The notes below the pieces were generated by a model. That model was not told where the DNA came from. It did not search any database and was given only the letters and a program-made list of their open reading frames with translations. Of a stretch of DNA of 64,000 bases, positions 38,101 to 46,730 are shown piece after piece. Position numbers and translations under genes: made by a program. Source of the DNA: Prevotellaceae bacterium UBA2744 (GTDB lineage: Bacteria; Bacteroidota; Bacteroidia; Bacteroidales; Bacteroidaceae); contig DEJQ01000019.1 in assembly GCA_002353575.1 (NCBI GenBank), positions 136,520 through 200,519 of the forward strand, read 5' to 3'. The number at the start of each line of letters is the position of its first letter. Within the stretch, counting starts at the first letter, position 1.

Positions 38101-38593
38101 ACTCGAACAGACTGCCTTCAAGCGTCGCATAATTCCTCTCTCAGAGATAGTGTCTGTCATTTCTTATTTAAAAGATAAATATAAAGCTACTATAGATATT
38201 TCTGTTTCATTAGAAGAAACTATTAGTGCCGATACTCGAATTGTGTGTGATCCGGTCATGCTGCAATATATGTTCGAGTCACTCATCTCGGCTTCAGGTT
38301 CTGTTCCTGTTGACCCGCCTCGTCCTGTCATGGTCATCAGCATATCTACTCAGAATAAATTCTGTCAGTTTTCAATTACAGATTCCCGTAAACACTGGAA
38401 TACAGAACAAGTAAGCATCCTCTTCTATGCCGACAGTCTTTCATACAATCCCGACACCGATCAGTTGAACGGAGCTGAATACATACTCTGCAAACAGATT
38501 ATCCGTGAACACGATGACCATTGTGGCATACGCGGATGCAAGATATATGCAACTTGCCCGGATCGTCTCACGTTCACTGTGCCCATACAGTAA
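35168..38593 (+). CDS. Double-module sensor histidine kinase (DUF5112/DUF5113 type)
   Basis: 1141 residues. Order: lipobox (ILCASTSSC, Cys20); periplasmic TPR-like helices (25-300); TM1 (302-323); a coiled/DHp-like region (about 380-440) with no His in the H-box position; an ATPase domain (about 450-592) with N box NTLMDNARKFT, D530-TG and GHGFGL; a second hydrophobic segment (596-612) that resembles a signal peptide (PISAQE); an extracytoplasmic segment (613-748); TM3 (750-771); a GAF-like domain (about 790-885); a DHp-like helix with H930 (SAIKHETMYYP); and a degenerate ATPase-like end (1025-1135) with no N or G boxes. It reads as two kinases fused, each missing what the other has. The likely partner is the response regulator 38 bp downstream. 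Confidence 0.85.
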   Translation: MRIVIHIISLFILCASTSSCTTDADNTRHEALLDSARVEMLVNTDYNKAESIYKGIIRSTRNKLIRLQADEGMMHLCQIRSLNKTYYDYRSDAEKLIQEFKTAEHHIDAHNDSVLQLAKKEFYRISAVYYITLRDMDRTIEMLDSIKDKPLRKKEFLAIYLGKESMYYKSLQKVWVAEQLTDEGHYDEAIKQLSAALHIINLHHKKYSFSGLSDTLSIYNEQNNDSLSTEMRWIQNPKCVSVPDWMAAVREQLSITFGAMGNKLASDYNHNIYLDILDATRQDRLLEQQLDALLAHEQRLNLLLVITVTIAILLAVFGTRLYLNRREHSIQLRQQLKQDIETNRNMLLARWLQQNGGSISQIQDEMEYADDERRAAEMKIEENKRSYIDKATSVSIANGIIPFLDRAIWEVDNNKNNTDYISELIDKINDYNDILGHWVKIKQGSVSLHVETFPLSSLFDVVQKAQPLYAADGLTLDVQSTDAVIKADKALTLFMINTLMDNARKFTPRGGSVSVYAESAADYVEISVKDTGYGMTADDTRDVITSRKGHGFGLMNCRGIIDKYKKTNRLFSVCDFGVESTQGVGSRFYFRLPLKVLSAILLFFLPFFPISAQELEIPEGIRQANVFADSIYYCNTQGRYARAIEFGDSVISALNMHYIAATGKTDKLLQFDGELNNMPEIHLWHDGFYTDYDVIIRARNEIAIAALAMNRKHLYRYNCDVFTRLYQLISQDYTTAETVHHLEHLNNNKVLILNLSVLTLFILVIIILLYYYHQYKLPLSNLRELHKLADRLLDTPAADIPDTITRAINDVVTIDGIKIFPTGTSVVDRNNTTITFPLTVNADGNTYDIGLLAVALHSHSVSDISRFTAYVLHMISSHLAIALYCTSTKIEELKLQLELKQDEQHRAEADRNRIHVQNMILDNCLSAIKHETMYYPTRIKQLLQAETGAHTNDSKSISELLHYYKEVFSVLSQCAMKQLEQTAFKRRIIPLSEIVSVISYLKDKYKATIDISVSLEETISADTRIVCDPVMLQYMFESLISASGSVPVDPPRPVMVISISTQNKFCQFSITDSRKHWNTEQVSILFYADSLSYNPDTDQLNGAEYILCKQIIREHDDHCGIRGCKIYATCPDRLTFTVPIQ

Positions 38594-38631
38594 AAACCTA
38601 TAATAACAGCTAAAACATAATTCATACAGAT

Positions 38632-39348
38632 ATGAAATATTTCAAAGTAATAATAGTTGAAGATGTAAAACTCGAACTGAAGGGTACCGAGCAAATATTC
38701 AAGAACGACATACCCGAGGCTGAGATAGTAGGTACTGCGATGAATGAAGAACAGCTTTGGCCTCTTATGAATAGCAACACCCCCGACCTTGTCTTGCTCG
38801 ACCTCGGACTTGGTGGCAGTACCACAGCCGGCATCGACATCTGCAAACAAATTCGCCGACGCTATCCTGCTGTTCACATCCTCATCTTCACAGGTGAGAT
38901 TCTAAACGAATGTCTTTGGGTTGACGCTCTCGATGCCGGAGCCGATGGAATTGTCCTGAAAACAGGTGAACTGCTCACTCCCGACCTCGTCTATAGTGTG
39001 ATGAAAGGTAATCACTACGTTTTCAACCAGCCCATCTTGCAGAAGATTGTTCAGCGTTTCCGTTCCAGCGTACTTGCAGATAACAAACGTTCCGAAGCAT
39101 CACTCGAATATGACATAGATGAATACGACGAACGCTTCTTGCGTCACCTCGCACTCGGATACACCAAGGATATGATAGCCAACCTGCGCACTATGCCTTT
39201 TGGAGTGAAGTCACTTGAAAAGCGTCAGGCTGACCTCGTTCGTCGCCTTTTCAGCGAAGATGCTACTGGAGTCAATGCCACCCGTCTGGTTACCAAAGCT
39301 CTGCAATTGAACATTATCAACCTCGACAATCTTACTCCCGATGCATAA
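38632..39348 (+). CDS. Response regulator with LuxR-like output region
   Basis: 238 residues. Receiver domain (about 1-125) with acidic pair E10/D11, phospho-acceptor D57 in LVLLDLGLGG, T87 and K110 (DGIVLKTGE). The C-terminal region (about 165-215) has a LuxR-like HTH pattern, FLRHLALGYTKDMIANL followed by a second helix, but it lacks the usual final recognition-helix signature, so DNA binding is likely rather than certain. It is cognate to the double kinase upstream by position. Its last 8 bp overlap the next gene. Confidence 0.88.
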   Translation: MKYFKVIIVEDVKLELKGTEQIFKNDIPEAEIVGTAMNEEQLWPLMNSNTPDLVLLDLGLGGSTTAGIDICKQIRRRYPAVHILIFTGEILNECLWVDALDAGADGIVLKTGELLTPDLVYSVMKGNHYVFNQPILQKIVQRFRSSVLADNKRSEASLEYDIDEYDERFLRHLALGYTKDMIANLRTMPFGVKSLEKRQADLVRRLFSEDATGVNATRLVTKALQLNIINLDNLTPDA

Positions 39349-39937
39349 ATTTCAGAAATATCTGCTCACTGCTGAACTACTCCTGCTGCCCGTCATATCA
39401 ATTCTGTCATGGGTGTTCAGCATATATCTGCCTAAGCTGCGTAGTCTGCTTCATCCCAATGGAATCCGTTGGATTGCTACCAGCTTCATCAGTAACTTCA
39501 CCGCTATGCCGATAGGTGAGATAGTGCTATTCCTCATTGCCCTTTCTCTTCTGTCCACCCTCAACCTGCGCACACTGTTCGACAGTCACGCTACGCAGAA
39601 AGAGAAACGGGCACATATCTTCGCACTCCTTATGCTACTTTTGAACATCTTGATAGTCACAATCTTCACCTTCTTTCCACCATACATCCTGCTCAATTTT
39701 TTCGGTTCCCTGTCTTCATCGCCACTCATTGACAGCATTCCTGGAATCCTGTTCATCTGTATTGAGACCACATGCTGCACTTATGCCTATACATCTGGTA
39801 AGATGACAACAATGCAGGACTTTGCCCAGACCCACACCTCACTTCTGGTGAAGTTCTGCCCATACTTCATCCATCTCTTTCTCATCTCACAAATAATTGG
39901 GTGGATAGGTTACTCAAATCTATGGGCTTATTTATAA
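39341..39937 (+). CDS. Short membrane protein resembling the AbgT transporter N-terminus
   Basis: 198 residues, mostly hydrophobic, with four or five TM segments. The segment NGIRWIATSFISNFTAMPIGEIVLFLIAL resembles (cut here: GIRWIATSFISNFT) the N-terminal region of AbgT p-aminobenzoyl-glutamate transporters. Those are about 500 residues, so this is much shorter and may be a truncated or divergent form. The start overlaps the response regulator stop (ATGCATAA), so it is translationally coupled to the two-component genes. It overlaps the convergent hydrolase gene by 10 bp at its 3' end. Transport function is uncertain. Confidence 0.65.
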   Translation: MHKFQKYLLTAELLLLPVISILSWVFSIYLPKLRSLLHPNGIRWIATSFISNFTAMPIGEIVLFLIALSLLSTLNLRTLFDSHATQKEKRAHIFALLMLLLNILIVTIFTFFPPYILLNFFGSLSSSPLIDSIPGILFICIETTCCTYAYTSGKMTTMQDFAQTHTSLLVKFCPYFIHLFLISQIIGWIGYSNLWAYL

Positions 39938-40860
39938 AAGTACGACTTCACGAATGCTCCCACCTGCATGGTGTATTCTTTCGGAAAGTCATGATATGAT
40001 CTTGCGTGTCTTGCATTCGGAGCTTCCCATATAAACTTGTTTCTTGGTTTTGCCTGATATAACTTATGTACCATATCGATAGGAACATAATGGTCGTTCG
40101 TACCATGAATGAACAGCATAGGCTTCTCGGCTTTCTTTATCTGCTCTATAGCTGAAGCTTCCTTCAAGTCTAATCCGTACTTCGACTTGCTTATCTTATT
40201 TGCTATGTACATAAATGGGAACTCTGGCAGATGATACTTATGTTCAGTCACATAACTTATGGCATCCCATGCAGAAGTATATCCGCAGTCTTCTACGAAA
40301 CAGCGAACAGTATTCGGAGTCTCGTCTCCAGCCAGCATCATCGTCGTAGCAGCTCCCATTGAAATACCGTGCACAACGATTCTCAGATCTTCATTTCCGA
40401 ATATTTTCGGGGACTCTTTAACCCATCTCTTTATGTCGTTACGGTCTTCCCATCCCATAGAGATATGGTTGCCCTCGCTTTCTCCGTGTGCTCTCAGGTC
40501 GGGCAGCAGCACATTGAAATGCATACTCCGACTATACATATAAGCTATATGCAGCATACCGAGAGCACAGTTCTTATGTCCGTGCACTACGACAGCTGTG
40601 TTCGGCGTTGGTTTGTCGGCTGGAATATAAAACCCATGCAGTCGCAGACTGTCCACTGACATGATTGTGGTGTCTCTTAGTAGTTGTTCTGAATTCAGTT
40701 TCCTGATCCATTGTTTCAGGTGAGGATACTCACTGTACATATATGCGTAGGTTTCCTCCTCGTTGCTTTTGGCAGGCGACAGTCCCCAATACACTATATA
40801 GTAGCTGATGCCCATCACTGCAAGAATGAGAATGACAACCGAGATCAGAATCATTAGCAT
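39928..40860 (-). CDS. Alpha/beta hydrolase, membrane-anchored
   Basis: 310 residues from the ATG at 40860. An N-terminal TM helix (about 3-25) is followed by a hydrolase fold with the oxyanion block VVVHGHKNCALGM, nucleophile elbow VHGISMGAAT (Ser), an Asp in FIHGTNDHYVP and a C-terminal His in HARSYHDFP. The substrate is unknown; an ester or peptide is likely. The frame stays open upstream to 41088, but that part overlaps aroE, is a basic low-complexity sequence, and is rejected as coding. The start lies 14 bp after the aroE stop. Confidence 0.85.
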   Translation of the reverse strand: MLMILISVVILILAVMGISYYIVYWGLSPAKSNEEETYAYMYSEYPHLKQWIRKLNSEQLLRDTTIMSVDSLRLHGFYIPADKPTPNTAVVVHGHKNCALGMLHIAYMYSRSMHFNVLLPDLRAHGESEGNHISMGWEDRNDIKRWVKESPKIFGNEDLRIVVHGISMGAATTMMLAGDETPNTVRCFVEDCGYTSAWDAISYVTEHKYHLPEFPFMYIANKISKSKYGLDLKEASAIEQIKKAEKPMLFIHGTNDHYVPIDMVHKLYQAKPRNKFIWEAPNARHARSYHDFPKEYTMQVGAFVKSYFYK

Positions 40861-40874
40861 AACCGTCTTCTTAA

Positions 40875-41669
40875 TCAGTCTGCTTGTCCAGTCCAGAACT
40901 CCCAACTTGCCTGTGCTTGCAGATGCAGCATTTCGAGTCCGTTTTTTACTGTTGCCCCTTGCATTTCTCCGCGCTGCATGAACTGTGTTTTCAGAGGATT
41001 GTACACCAGATCGTACAGCAGATGGTTTGCTGTTAACAGGTTGTATGGTATCTGAGGACTTTCGTCTGTTTTGGGGTGCATTCCGCATGGTGTAGTATTT
41101 ACGATTATAGTATATGCCTTGATGACGTCATCCGAGAGTTCGGCATACGTCAGTGTCTCTCCCTCTGCAGTCGGTTGTTTCCTTCTGCTTACAAACTTCA
41201 CGTCATCAATGCCAAGTTTCTTTTTCAGTCCGTAGTAAACAGCCTTTGATGCTCCTCCCGTTCCCAGTATGAGAGCCTTCGAGTGGTGTGGTCTCAGCAG
41301 TGGGCGGATACTTTCCACAAAACCGATTACATCCGAGTTGTACCCCTTCAGGTGCCGCTTACCGTTTTGCCACGTCACTTTTACCACGTTCACAGCACCG
41401 ATTTCCCTTGCCTCGTCCGACAGTTCGTCGAGCATAGGAATAATCTGCTGCTTATACGGAATAGTCACGTTATGTCCTTTTAGGGTAGGGTACTTATCCA
41501 GTGTTTCTTGATACTGATTGAGCGAGGGCAACTCAAAGTTAATATATTCAGCTTTGATTTGCTCTCGTTCAAATTTCTCGGTGAAAAAGCCCTTCGAGAA
41601 GCTGTGTCCCAGCGGGTATCCCAGCAGTCCGAACACAGCTCCGTTCATATCTGTCCGGGCAGCATTCAT
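40875..41669 (-). CDS. aroE: Shikimate dehydrogenase
   Basis: 264 residues. It reduces 3-dehydroshikimate to shikimate with NADPH. The shikimate site is GHSFSKGF, the catalytic lysine is K73 in [11 protein letters not shown], and GYNSD (D113) supplies the partner Asp. The nucleotide loop is [10 protein letters not shown]. It overlaps the purC stop by 4 bp (ATGA). Another start at residue 8 is possible. Confidence 0.94.
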   Translation of the reverse strand: MNAARTDMNGAVFGLLGYPLGHSFSKGFFTEKFEREQIKAEYINFELPSLNQYQETLDKYPTLKGHNVTIPYKQQIIPMLDELSDEAREIGAVNVVKVTWQNGKRHLKGYNSDVIGFVESIRPLLRPHHSKALILGTGGASKAVYYGLKKKLGIDDVKFVSRRKQPTAEGETLTYAELSDDVIKAYTIIVNTTPCGMHPKTDESPQIPYNLLTANHLLYDLVYNPLKTQFMQRGEMQGATVKNGLEMLHLQAQASWEFWTGQAD

Positions 41670-42616
41670 GCGTTCTGCTTCAGATAGTTTGTTACGTTCT
41701 CTTCTATTCTCTTTGCTAGATTCTCACTTGCAGGTGCCGGTTGGAATTTCTCACCGATGATGTGCTCATACAGTTCGATGTATCTTGCCGACACACTCTC
41801 TGCATACTCATCCGTAATCTCAGGCATCACCTGTCCGGGTTGGTTCATGAAGTTATGGTCGATGAGCCACTGACGTACGAATTCCTTCGACAGTTGCTTC
41901 TGTGGTTTGCCCTTCTCGAATTTCTCCTTATAGCCTTCAGCATAGAAGTAGCGGCTTGAGTCCGGAGTGTGTACTTCGTCAATCAGATACACCTTGCCGT
42001 CGCGCTTTCCGAATTCGTACTTCGTATCTACCAGGATCAGGCCCTGCTGTGCAGCTATTTTCGTACCCAATTCAAACAGAGCATAAGTATATTTCTCCAT
42101 CTGTTCGTAATCCTCCTTCGATACCAGTCCCTGACTGATTATCTCTTCCTTGGAGATATTCTCGTCGTGTCCTTCATCAGCCTTCGTCGTAGGAGTGATG
42201 ATTGGGGTAGGGAACTTCTGGTTTTCCTTCATTCCCTCGGGCAGTGTGATTCCGCATAGAGTGCGGTTGCCTGCCTTATATTCTCTCCATGCCGAACCCG
42301 TCAGATAGCCGCGGATAATCATCTCCACGCGGAACCCCTCGCACTTCAGTCCCACTGTTACCATCGGGTCTGGAGTAGCCAGTTTCCAGTTTGGCACAAT
42401 GTTGGCCGATGCATCCAGAAACTTGGCAGCAATCTGGTTGAGTACCTGACCCTTGAATGGGATACCCTTTGGCAACACTACGTCGAATGCAGATATGCGG
42501 TCGGTTGCTACCATTACCATTAAATCATCATTGATGTTGTACACGTCACGAACCTTGCCGTGATACACACTCTTCTGACCAGGAAAATTGAAGTCAGTTC
42601 TTGTTAACGCTTTCAT
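41666..42616 (-). CDS. purC: Phosphoribosylaminoimidazole-succinocarboxamide synthase
   Basis: 316 residues from the ATG at 42616 ([13 protein letters not shown]). Purine biosynthesis step joining CAIR and aspartate. Features seen are [44 protein letters not shown] and [12 protein letters not shown]. The start overlaps the phoH end by 23 bp in another frame, so the two are coupled. Longer in-frame starts at 42628 and 42643 lie deeper in phoH and are less likely. Confidence 0.95.
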   Translation of the reverse strand: MKALTRTDFNFPGQKSVYHGKVRDVYNINDDLMVMVATDRISAFDVVLPKGIPFKGQVLNQIAAKFLDASANIVPNWKLATPDPMVTVGLKCEGFRVEMIIRGYLTGSAWREYKAGNRTLCGITLPEGMKENQKFPTPIITPTTKADEGHDENISKEEIISQGLVSKEDYEQMEKYTYALFELGTKIAAQQGLILVDTKYEFGKRDGKVYLIDEVHTPDSSRYFYAEGYKEKFEKGKPQKQLSKEFVRQWLIDHNFMNQPGQVMPEITDEYAESVSARYIELYEHIIGEKFQPAPASENLAKRIEENVTNYLKQNA

Positions 42617-43553
42617 GTTTTTGTTCATATTTATTATATGCATTTACTATTCTTGTCACCAGTTTATGTCTTACGATATCTTTATCGTCCAGTTCCACAA
42701 ATCCTATTCCCTTGATACCTTCCAGTATTTCCCTTGCTTCTCTGAGTCCGCTCTTCACGGCATGTGGCAGGTCTATCTGTGTCATATCGCCGTTTATAAT
42801 CATCTTCGTGTTCTGTCCCATACGGGTCAGGAACATCTTTATCTGTTGCGTCGTCGTGTTCTGAGCCTCATCCAGAATTACGATTGCATCGTTCAGCGTT
42901 CTGCCTCGCATGAATGCCAGCGGAGCAATCTGTATTATGTTTTGCTCCATATACTCATTCAGTTTCTGTGCCGGAATCATATCCTGCAGAGCATCATATA
43001 GCGGTTGCAGATAAGGGTCGATCTTCTCCTTCATGTCTCCTGGCAGGAAACCGAGCTTTTCTCCGGCTTCCACAGCCGGGCGCGACAGTATGATACGTCT
43101 TATCTCCTTATTTTTCAGTGCTCTCACAGCCAGGGCTATGCTCAGGTAGGTCTTTCCGCTTCCTGCAGGTCCGATAGCGAAGAGCATATCATTTTCGTTG
43201 AATAGGTTTACCAGCCTCTTTTGGTTTTCCGACCTCGCGCTGATTCCCTTTCCCGTCACCGAGTAGCATATCACGTTGCCGTCGTTCAGAGCCTTTGCCT
43301 CCGTGCCCTTTATTATGTCGATTATAGCATCCTCGCTCAGCGAGTTGTACTTAGCACAGTGCTTCTGCATCTTGTCGATGTTCTCCTCGAAGGCACACAT
43401 TTCCTCCTCGTCGCCCATCACTTTGATGACATTACCCCTTGCAACGATTCTCAGCTTCGGGTACAACGCTTTAATCATCTGCAGGTGTATATTCTTAACC
43501 CCGTAGAAAGCTACGAGGTCGATATCTTCCAATACAATGTGTTTCTCTATCAA
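42594..43553 (-). CDS. phoH: PhoH-like NTPase
   Basis: 319 residues. A KH-like N-terminal region (about 20-60) precedes the PhoH ATPase with Walker [10 protein letters not shown] (128-136) and Walker B VILDEAQN (near 230). The family (YbeZ/PhoH) is tied to RNA metabolism and ribosome maturation, with activity on RNA. Member of the hpt-to-hydrolase operon. Confidence 0.93.
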   Translation of the reverse strand: MIEKHIVLEDIDLVAFYGVKNIHLQMIKALYPKLRIVARGNVIKVMGDEEEMCAFEENIDKMQKHCAKYNSLSEDAIIDIIKGTEAKALNDGNVICYSVTGKGISARSENQKRLVNLFNENDMLFAIGPAGSGKTYLSIALAVRALKNKEIRRIILSRPAVEAGEKLGFLPGDMKEKIDPYLQPLYDALQDMIPAQKLNEYMEQNIIQIAPLAFMRGRTLNDAIVILDEAQNTTTQQIKMFLTRMGQNTKMIINGDMTQIDLPHAVKSGLREAREILEGIKGIGFVELDDKDIVRHKLVTRIVNAYNKYEQKHESVNKN

Positions 43554-43577
43554 CTTTGACCTTATGATTTAAGTAAC

Positions 43578-44273
43578 TCAGTTTTTTTTATCTTCACTCT
43601 TCACTATTGCGATTCCGTTAATAATTCTTCCGTCGCACACCTTCATCCTTCGGGCTGAATAGAAGTTTTCCGTAGTCATCGTATCTACTCCGGCCACGTC
43701 TATGTTCCCTGCCTTTACTCCCTTGCCTGTCAGTTGCAGTCTGTTAGCCTCCCACAGGTCTATGTGCCACTTCTCATATCTTCTTGCTATCTGCTGCATG
43801 GGGAATCCGGCACCTTTAAACTGTTCATATACCTCGTCGCCCACCTCGAAACTCTCAAGGCTGATACCCGGTCCGATGATGGCATGCAGTTTTTCTGGTT
43901 TTATGCCATAGTGTTCCTTCAGCACGTCGATATTCTTCTCCACAATTCTTTGCAACGTTCCCTTCCAGCCGGCATGCACGGCAGCCACCACCTCTATCTT
44001 CTCGTCATACATCAGCACTGGTATGCAGTCGGCAGTTTTCACACCTATACACACGTTCTTCTCCTTTGTTGCCAGTGCATCCACGCCATGCAGCAGCATA
44101 ATCTGCTCCAGTTGAGTCTTGTTCAGGAAGTCCTTGTCAATGATGACAGTCTTCGTGCCGTGAATCTGATGACTGGGCAGCACCACGGGCATCTCCACCC
44201 TTATGTCCGTCTTGCAGTCTCTCGTGGTAGAGAATGCCAGCACCTTATCGTTTGTCGTCGGATGTATCAACAT
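43578..44273 (-). CDS. pgeF: PgeF/YfiH family multicopper oxidase-like protein
   Basis: 231 residues from the ATG at 44273 ([10 protein letters not shown]). The metal site of the laccase-domain family is seen as [16 protein letters not shown] and [22 protein letters not shown] follows. In E. coli, PgeF corrects peptidoglycan precursors with the wrong residue; purine nucleosidase activity is also known in the family. It overlaps the obg 3' end by 29 bp, and a TTG at 44279 is a less likely start. Confidence 0.92.
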   Translation of the reverse strand: MLIHPTTNDKVLAFSTTRDCKTDIRVEMPVVLPSHQIHGTKTVIIDKDFLNKTQLEQIMLLHGVDALATKEKNVCIGVKTADCIPVLMYDEKIEVVAAVHAGWKGTLQRIVEKNIDVLKEHYGIKPEKLHAIIGPGISLESFEVGDEVYEQFKGAGFPMQQIARRYEKWHIDLWEANRLQLTGKGVKAGNIDVAGVDTMTTENFYSARRMKVCDGRIINGIAIVKSEDKKN

Positions 44274-45456
44274 ATTCAAAACTGTCTTCGTCCAGATCTT
44301 CTATATCGTCTTCATCGAGCATTTCGAAGTCCTCTTCTTCCTCCTCTTCATCCCAGCCCTTGTCATCATCGTCTTCATACGTATAGCTGAACCGTGTCAG
44401 GTCTTTCGGAGTTTTCAGTATGTTCTCGGTCGAAGTTGTTGCCGCTATCTTATTCGACTCCTCGTTCATCTCCTTCCACAGCAGATCCTTCAGTTCCTGT
44501 ATGTGGAATCCCGACACACTTGATATGAATACTACCGGAACATCCGTGGGCAGGTTCTCGCTCAGCATCTCCATCAGTTCCTTGTCCTCGCCTATGATGT
44601 CACACTTCGTGATGGCGAGCACCCTCTGCTTGTCCAGCAGTTCCGGATTGTACTGTCTCAGTTCGTTGAGCAGCGTATCGTATTCCTTTCTCAGATCGTC
44701 AGCATCGGCAGCAACCATAAACAGCAGGAGCGAATTGCGTTCTATGTGTCTCAGGAACCTGAGTCCCAGTCCGCGGCCCTCGCTTGCACCTTCGATAATA
44801 CCCGGTATGTCGGCAATCACAAACGAGCGGTTGTCCCTGTACGACACAACGCCCACCGTCGGCTCCAGTGTGGTGAACGGATAATTGCCTATCTTAGGCT
44901 TTGCCGACGAGAGTGTATTCACGAGAGTTGATTTCCCGGCATTCGGAAACCCTACCAGTCCCACGTCTGCCAGCATTTTCAGCTCCAGGATTACAGTCAT
45001 CTCCTGCATCGGCTCTCCGGGCTGGGCATATCGCGGAGCCTGATTCGTAGGGGTGGCAAAATTGAAGTTACCCAATCCTCCCCGTCCGCCTTTCAGCAGG
45101 ATGAATTCCTGGTCGTGTTCGTTGATGTCGCAGATATACTCACCCGTTTCCGCGTTATACACAACGGTTCCCAGCGGCACCTCCACATACACGTCGGCAC
45201 CCTGGTGACCGGTCGATTTGTCCTTCGAACCGTTCCCCCCGTGTTCGGCCTGTATATGTCGGTCGTAGCGCAGGTGAAGCAGAGTCCAGTAGTTTCTGTT
45301 ACCCTTCAGAATCACGTGTCCGCCTCTTCCGCCGTTTCCTCCGTCGGGACCTCCCTTCGGAATGTATTTCGCACGATGCATATGAGTCGAACCGCGTCCG
45401 CCTCGTCCCGATCTGCAGTAGATCTTTACGTAGTCTATGAAATTGCTTTCAGCCAT
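44245..45456 (-). CDS. obg: GTPase Obg
   Basis: 403 residues. The glycine-rich Obg domain (1-160: [19 protein letters not shown]) precedes the GTPase with P-loop GFPNAGKST, switch block [16 protein letters not shown] and NKxD-equivalent TKCD. It acts in 50S assembly and stress control. The C-terminus is an acidic tail of Asp/Glu runs (about 355-395), common in Bacteroidetes Obg. The start shares one base with the adk stop (TAATG). Confidence 0.97.
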   Translation of the reverse strand: MAESNFIDYVKIYCRSGRGGRGSTHMHRAKYIPKGGPDGGNGGRGGHVILKGNRNYWTLLHLRYDRHIQAEHGGNGSKDKSTGHQGADVYVEVPLGTVVYNAETGEYICDINEHDQEFILLKGGRGGLGNFNFATPTNQAPRYAQPGEPMQEMTVILELKMLADVGLVGFPNAGKSTLVNTLSSAKPKIGNYPFTTLEPTVGVVSYRDNRSFVIADIPGIIEGASEGRGLGLRFLRHIERNSLLLFMVAADADDLRKEYDTLLNELRQYNPELLDKQRVLAITKCDIIGEDKELMEMLSENLPTDVPVVFISSVSGFHIQELKDLLWKEMNEESNKIAATTSTENILKTPKDLTRFSYTYEDDDDKGWDEEEEEEDFEMLDEDDIEDLDEDSFEYVDTSDDKR

Positions 45457-46025
45457 TATTGCTTATCCAAAAAGGCAAAAATCTCGCCCAGCATCACATC
45501 CTTGGAACCCTTCCATGTGAACGTGTTGCGGATGCCTTCCTTATCAAACCATTCAGCGAGTGGGGCAGTCTGGTTGTGATACACCTCGAAACGCTTCTTA
45601 ATAGTCACTTCGTTGTCATCAGCGCGTCCCTGTTCCTTAGCGCGGTTCAGCAGTCGGGCCAGCAGAGTCTCCTCGTCAACGATGAGTTCAATCATCAGTC
45701 CCAACTCGTGCTTTCTCTCAGCCAGCATCTTCTTCAGGGCTTCAGCCTGCGGAATGGTACGTGGGAATCCGTCGAATATCACGCCCTGACCCTCAGGCAT
45801 GCTGTCGTAAGTCTTAGCCAGGATGTCGATCATCAGATTATCTGGAATCAACTGTCCGTTGTCGATATATCCCTTGGCAATCTTACCGAGTTCAGTACCG
45901 CCCTTGATTTCTGCACGCAGCACATCTCCTGTAGAGATATGTCCCATGTTGTACCTCTTTACGATCTCGTCACTGTAAGTACCCTTGCCTGAGCCTGGTG
46001 CACCGAAAATAATAATGTTCTTCAT
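45456..46025 (-). CDS. adk: Adenylate kinase
   Basis: 189 residues, the short-lid form. P-loop [16 protein letters not shown]-binding block [21 protein letters not shown] and the [16 protein letters not shown] lid. It interconverts ATP, ADP and AMP. Directly upstream of obg with 1-bp overlap. A short AT-rich gap of 87 bp separates it from hpt. Confidence 0.97.
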   Translation of the reverse strand: MKNIIIFGAPGSGKGTYSDEIVKRYNMGHISTGDVLRAEIKGGTELGKIAKGYIDNGQLIPDNLMIDILAKTYDSMPEGQGVIFDGFPRTIPQAEALKKMLAERKHELGLMIELIVDEETLLARLLNRAKEQGRADDNEVTIKKRFEVYHNQTAPLAEWFDKEGIRNTFTWKGSKDVMLGEIFAFLDKQ

Positions 46026-46112
46026 AATTTTTATATATAATTTATAGTTAATTGTTTATTGTTTAGCGGTTATTGGTTAAAGAATTCAGTATCGTCTTAA
46101 CTCCTTAGTTTC
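46026..46112. other. 87-bp gap between hpt and adk with degenerate CTTA-rich sequence
   Basis: Rich in A and T. From 46089 the text GTATCGTCTTAACTCC and a nearby CTTAACTTCT resemble 11159-11183, which has GTATCGTCTTAGCGTC and CTTAACTTCT. Both lie just 3' of a gene. No hairpin with T-run and no clear -7 box for adk are seen. Confidence 0.45.
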
Positions 46113-46649
46113 TTAACTTCTAACTTTCAATTGATACAAATCCTTCAGATTCCGCCCCTTCCAGTTGTAGTCGAGTCCGTATCCCAGAATGAACTTATCC
46201 GGCACCTCCATGGCACAATACTTAATATCAATCTCCATCTGTCGCCGTTCGGGTTTTGACAGCAGAGTGCACACCTCCACCGACTTGACACCCATGCCTT
46301 TCAGCAGATTCAGAATATGGTGCATAGTCACTCCCGTATCCACGATATCCTCGAGCACGATTACGTCGCGCCCTTCAAGCGGGATGGTCAGTCCTATCAG
46401 TTCCTTCACATTGCCGGTGGTCGTCGTACCCTCATAGCTCTTCATCTTCACGAAATGTATTTCGCAATCGATTGTCAGCTCCCTAACCAGATCGGCGGCA
46501 AACACAAATACTCCGTTCAGAATTCCCAACAACACCGGTTGCCTGCCTTCGTAGTCCTTGTTGATTTGCTGAGCTACGGTCTTCACTGCCTGCTTCACCT
46601 CCGCTTCCGGGATATACAGTTCAAATTCCAGTCCGTCAATATTTATCAT
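46113..46649 (-). CDS. hpt: Hypoxanthine phosphoribosyltransferase
   Basis: 178 residues. Purine salvage from hypoxanthine or guanine with PRPP. The PRPP loop is VLEDIVDTGVTMHH; earlier blocks are PVLLGILNGVFVFAADL and KSYEGTTTTG. It heads the minus-strand run hpt-adk-obg-pgeF-phoH-purC-aroE-hydrolase and has its own -7 box. Confidence 0.95.
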   Translation of the reverse strand: MINIDGLEFELYIPEAEVKQAVKTVAQQINKDYEGRQPVLLGILNGVFVFAADLVRELTIDCEIHFVKMKSYEGTTTTGNVKELIGLTIPLEGRDVIVLEDIVDTGVTMHHILNLLKGMGVKSVEVCTLLSKPERRQMEIDIKYCAMEVPDKFILGYGLDYNWKGRNLKDLYQLKVRS

Positions 46650-46672
46650 TATTAATATTCTTAAAAATCGTG

Positions 46673-46680
46673 CAAATATA
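46673..46680 (-). promoter_or_regulatory. -7 box of hpt
   Basis: Minus strand TATATTTG matches TAnnTTTG, 23 bp ahead of the hpt ATG. No correctly spaced -33. Confidence 0.55.
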
Positions 46681-46692
46681 CAAAAAAGTTCC

Positions 46693-46700
46693 TAACTTCG
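46693..46700 (+). promoter_or_regulatory. -7 box of the Fe-alcohol dehydrogenase gene
   Basis: TAACTTCG, matching TAnnTTYG, 30 bp ahead of the ATG at 46731 and divergent from the hpt box 13 bp away. Confidence 0.5.
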
Positions 46701-46730
46701 CAGCAGAAACAAAAAAAAACACAGAAACAC

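Noticed and set aside
40861..41088. N-terminal extension of the alpha/beta hydrolase
   Set aside because: It overlaps aroE in another frame and gives a basic low-complexity peptide. Starting at 40860 places the membrane anchor at the N-terminus as in homologues.
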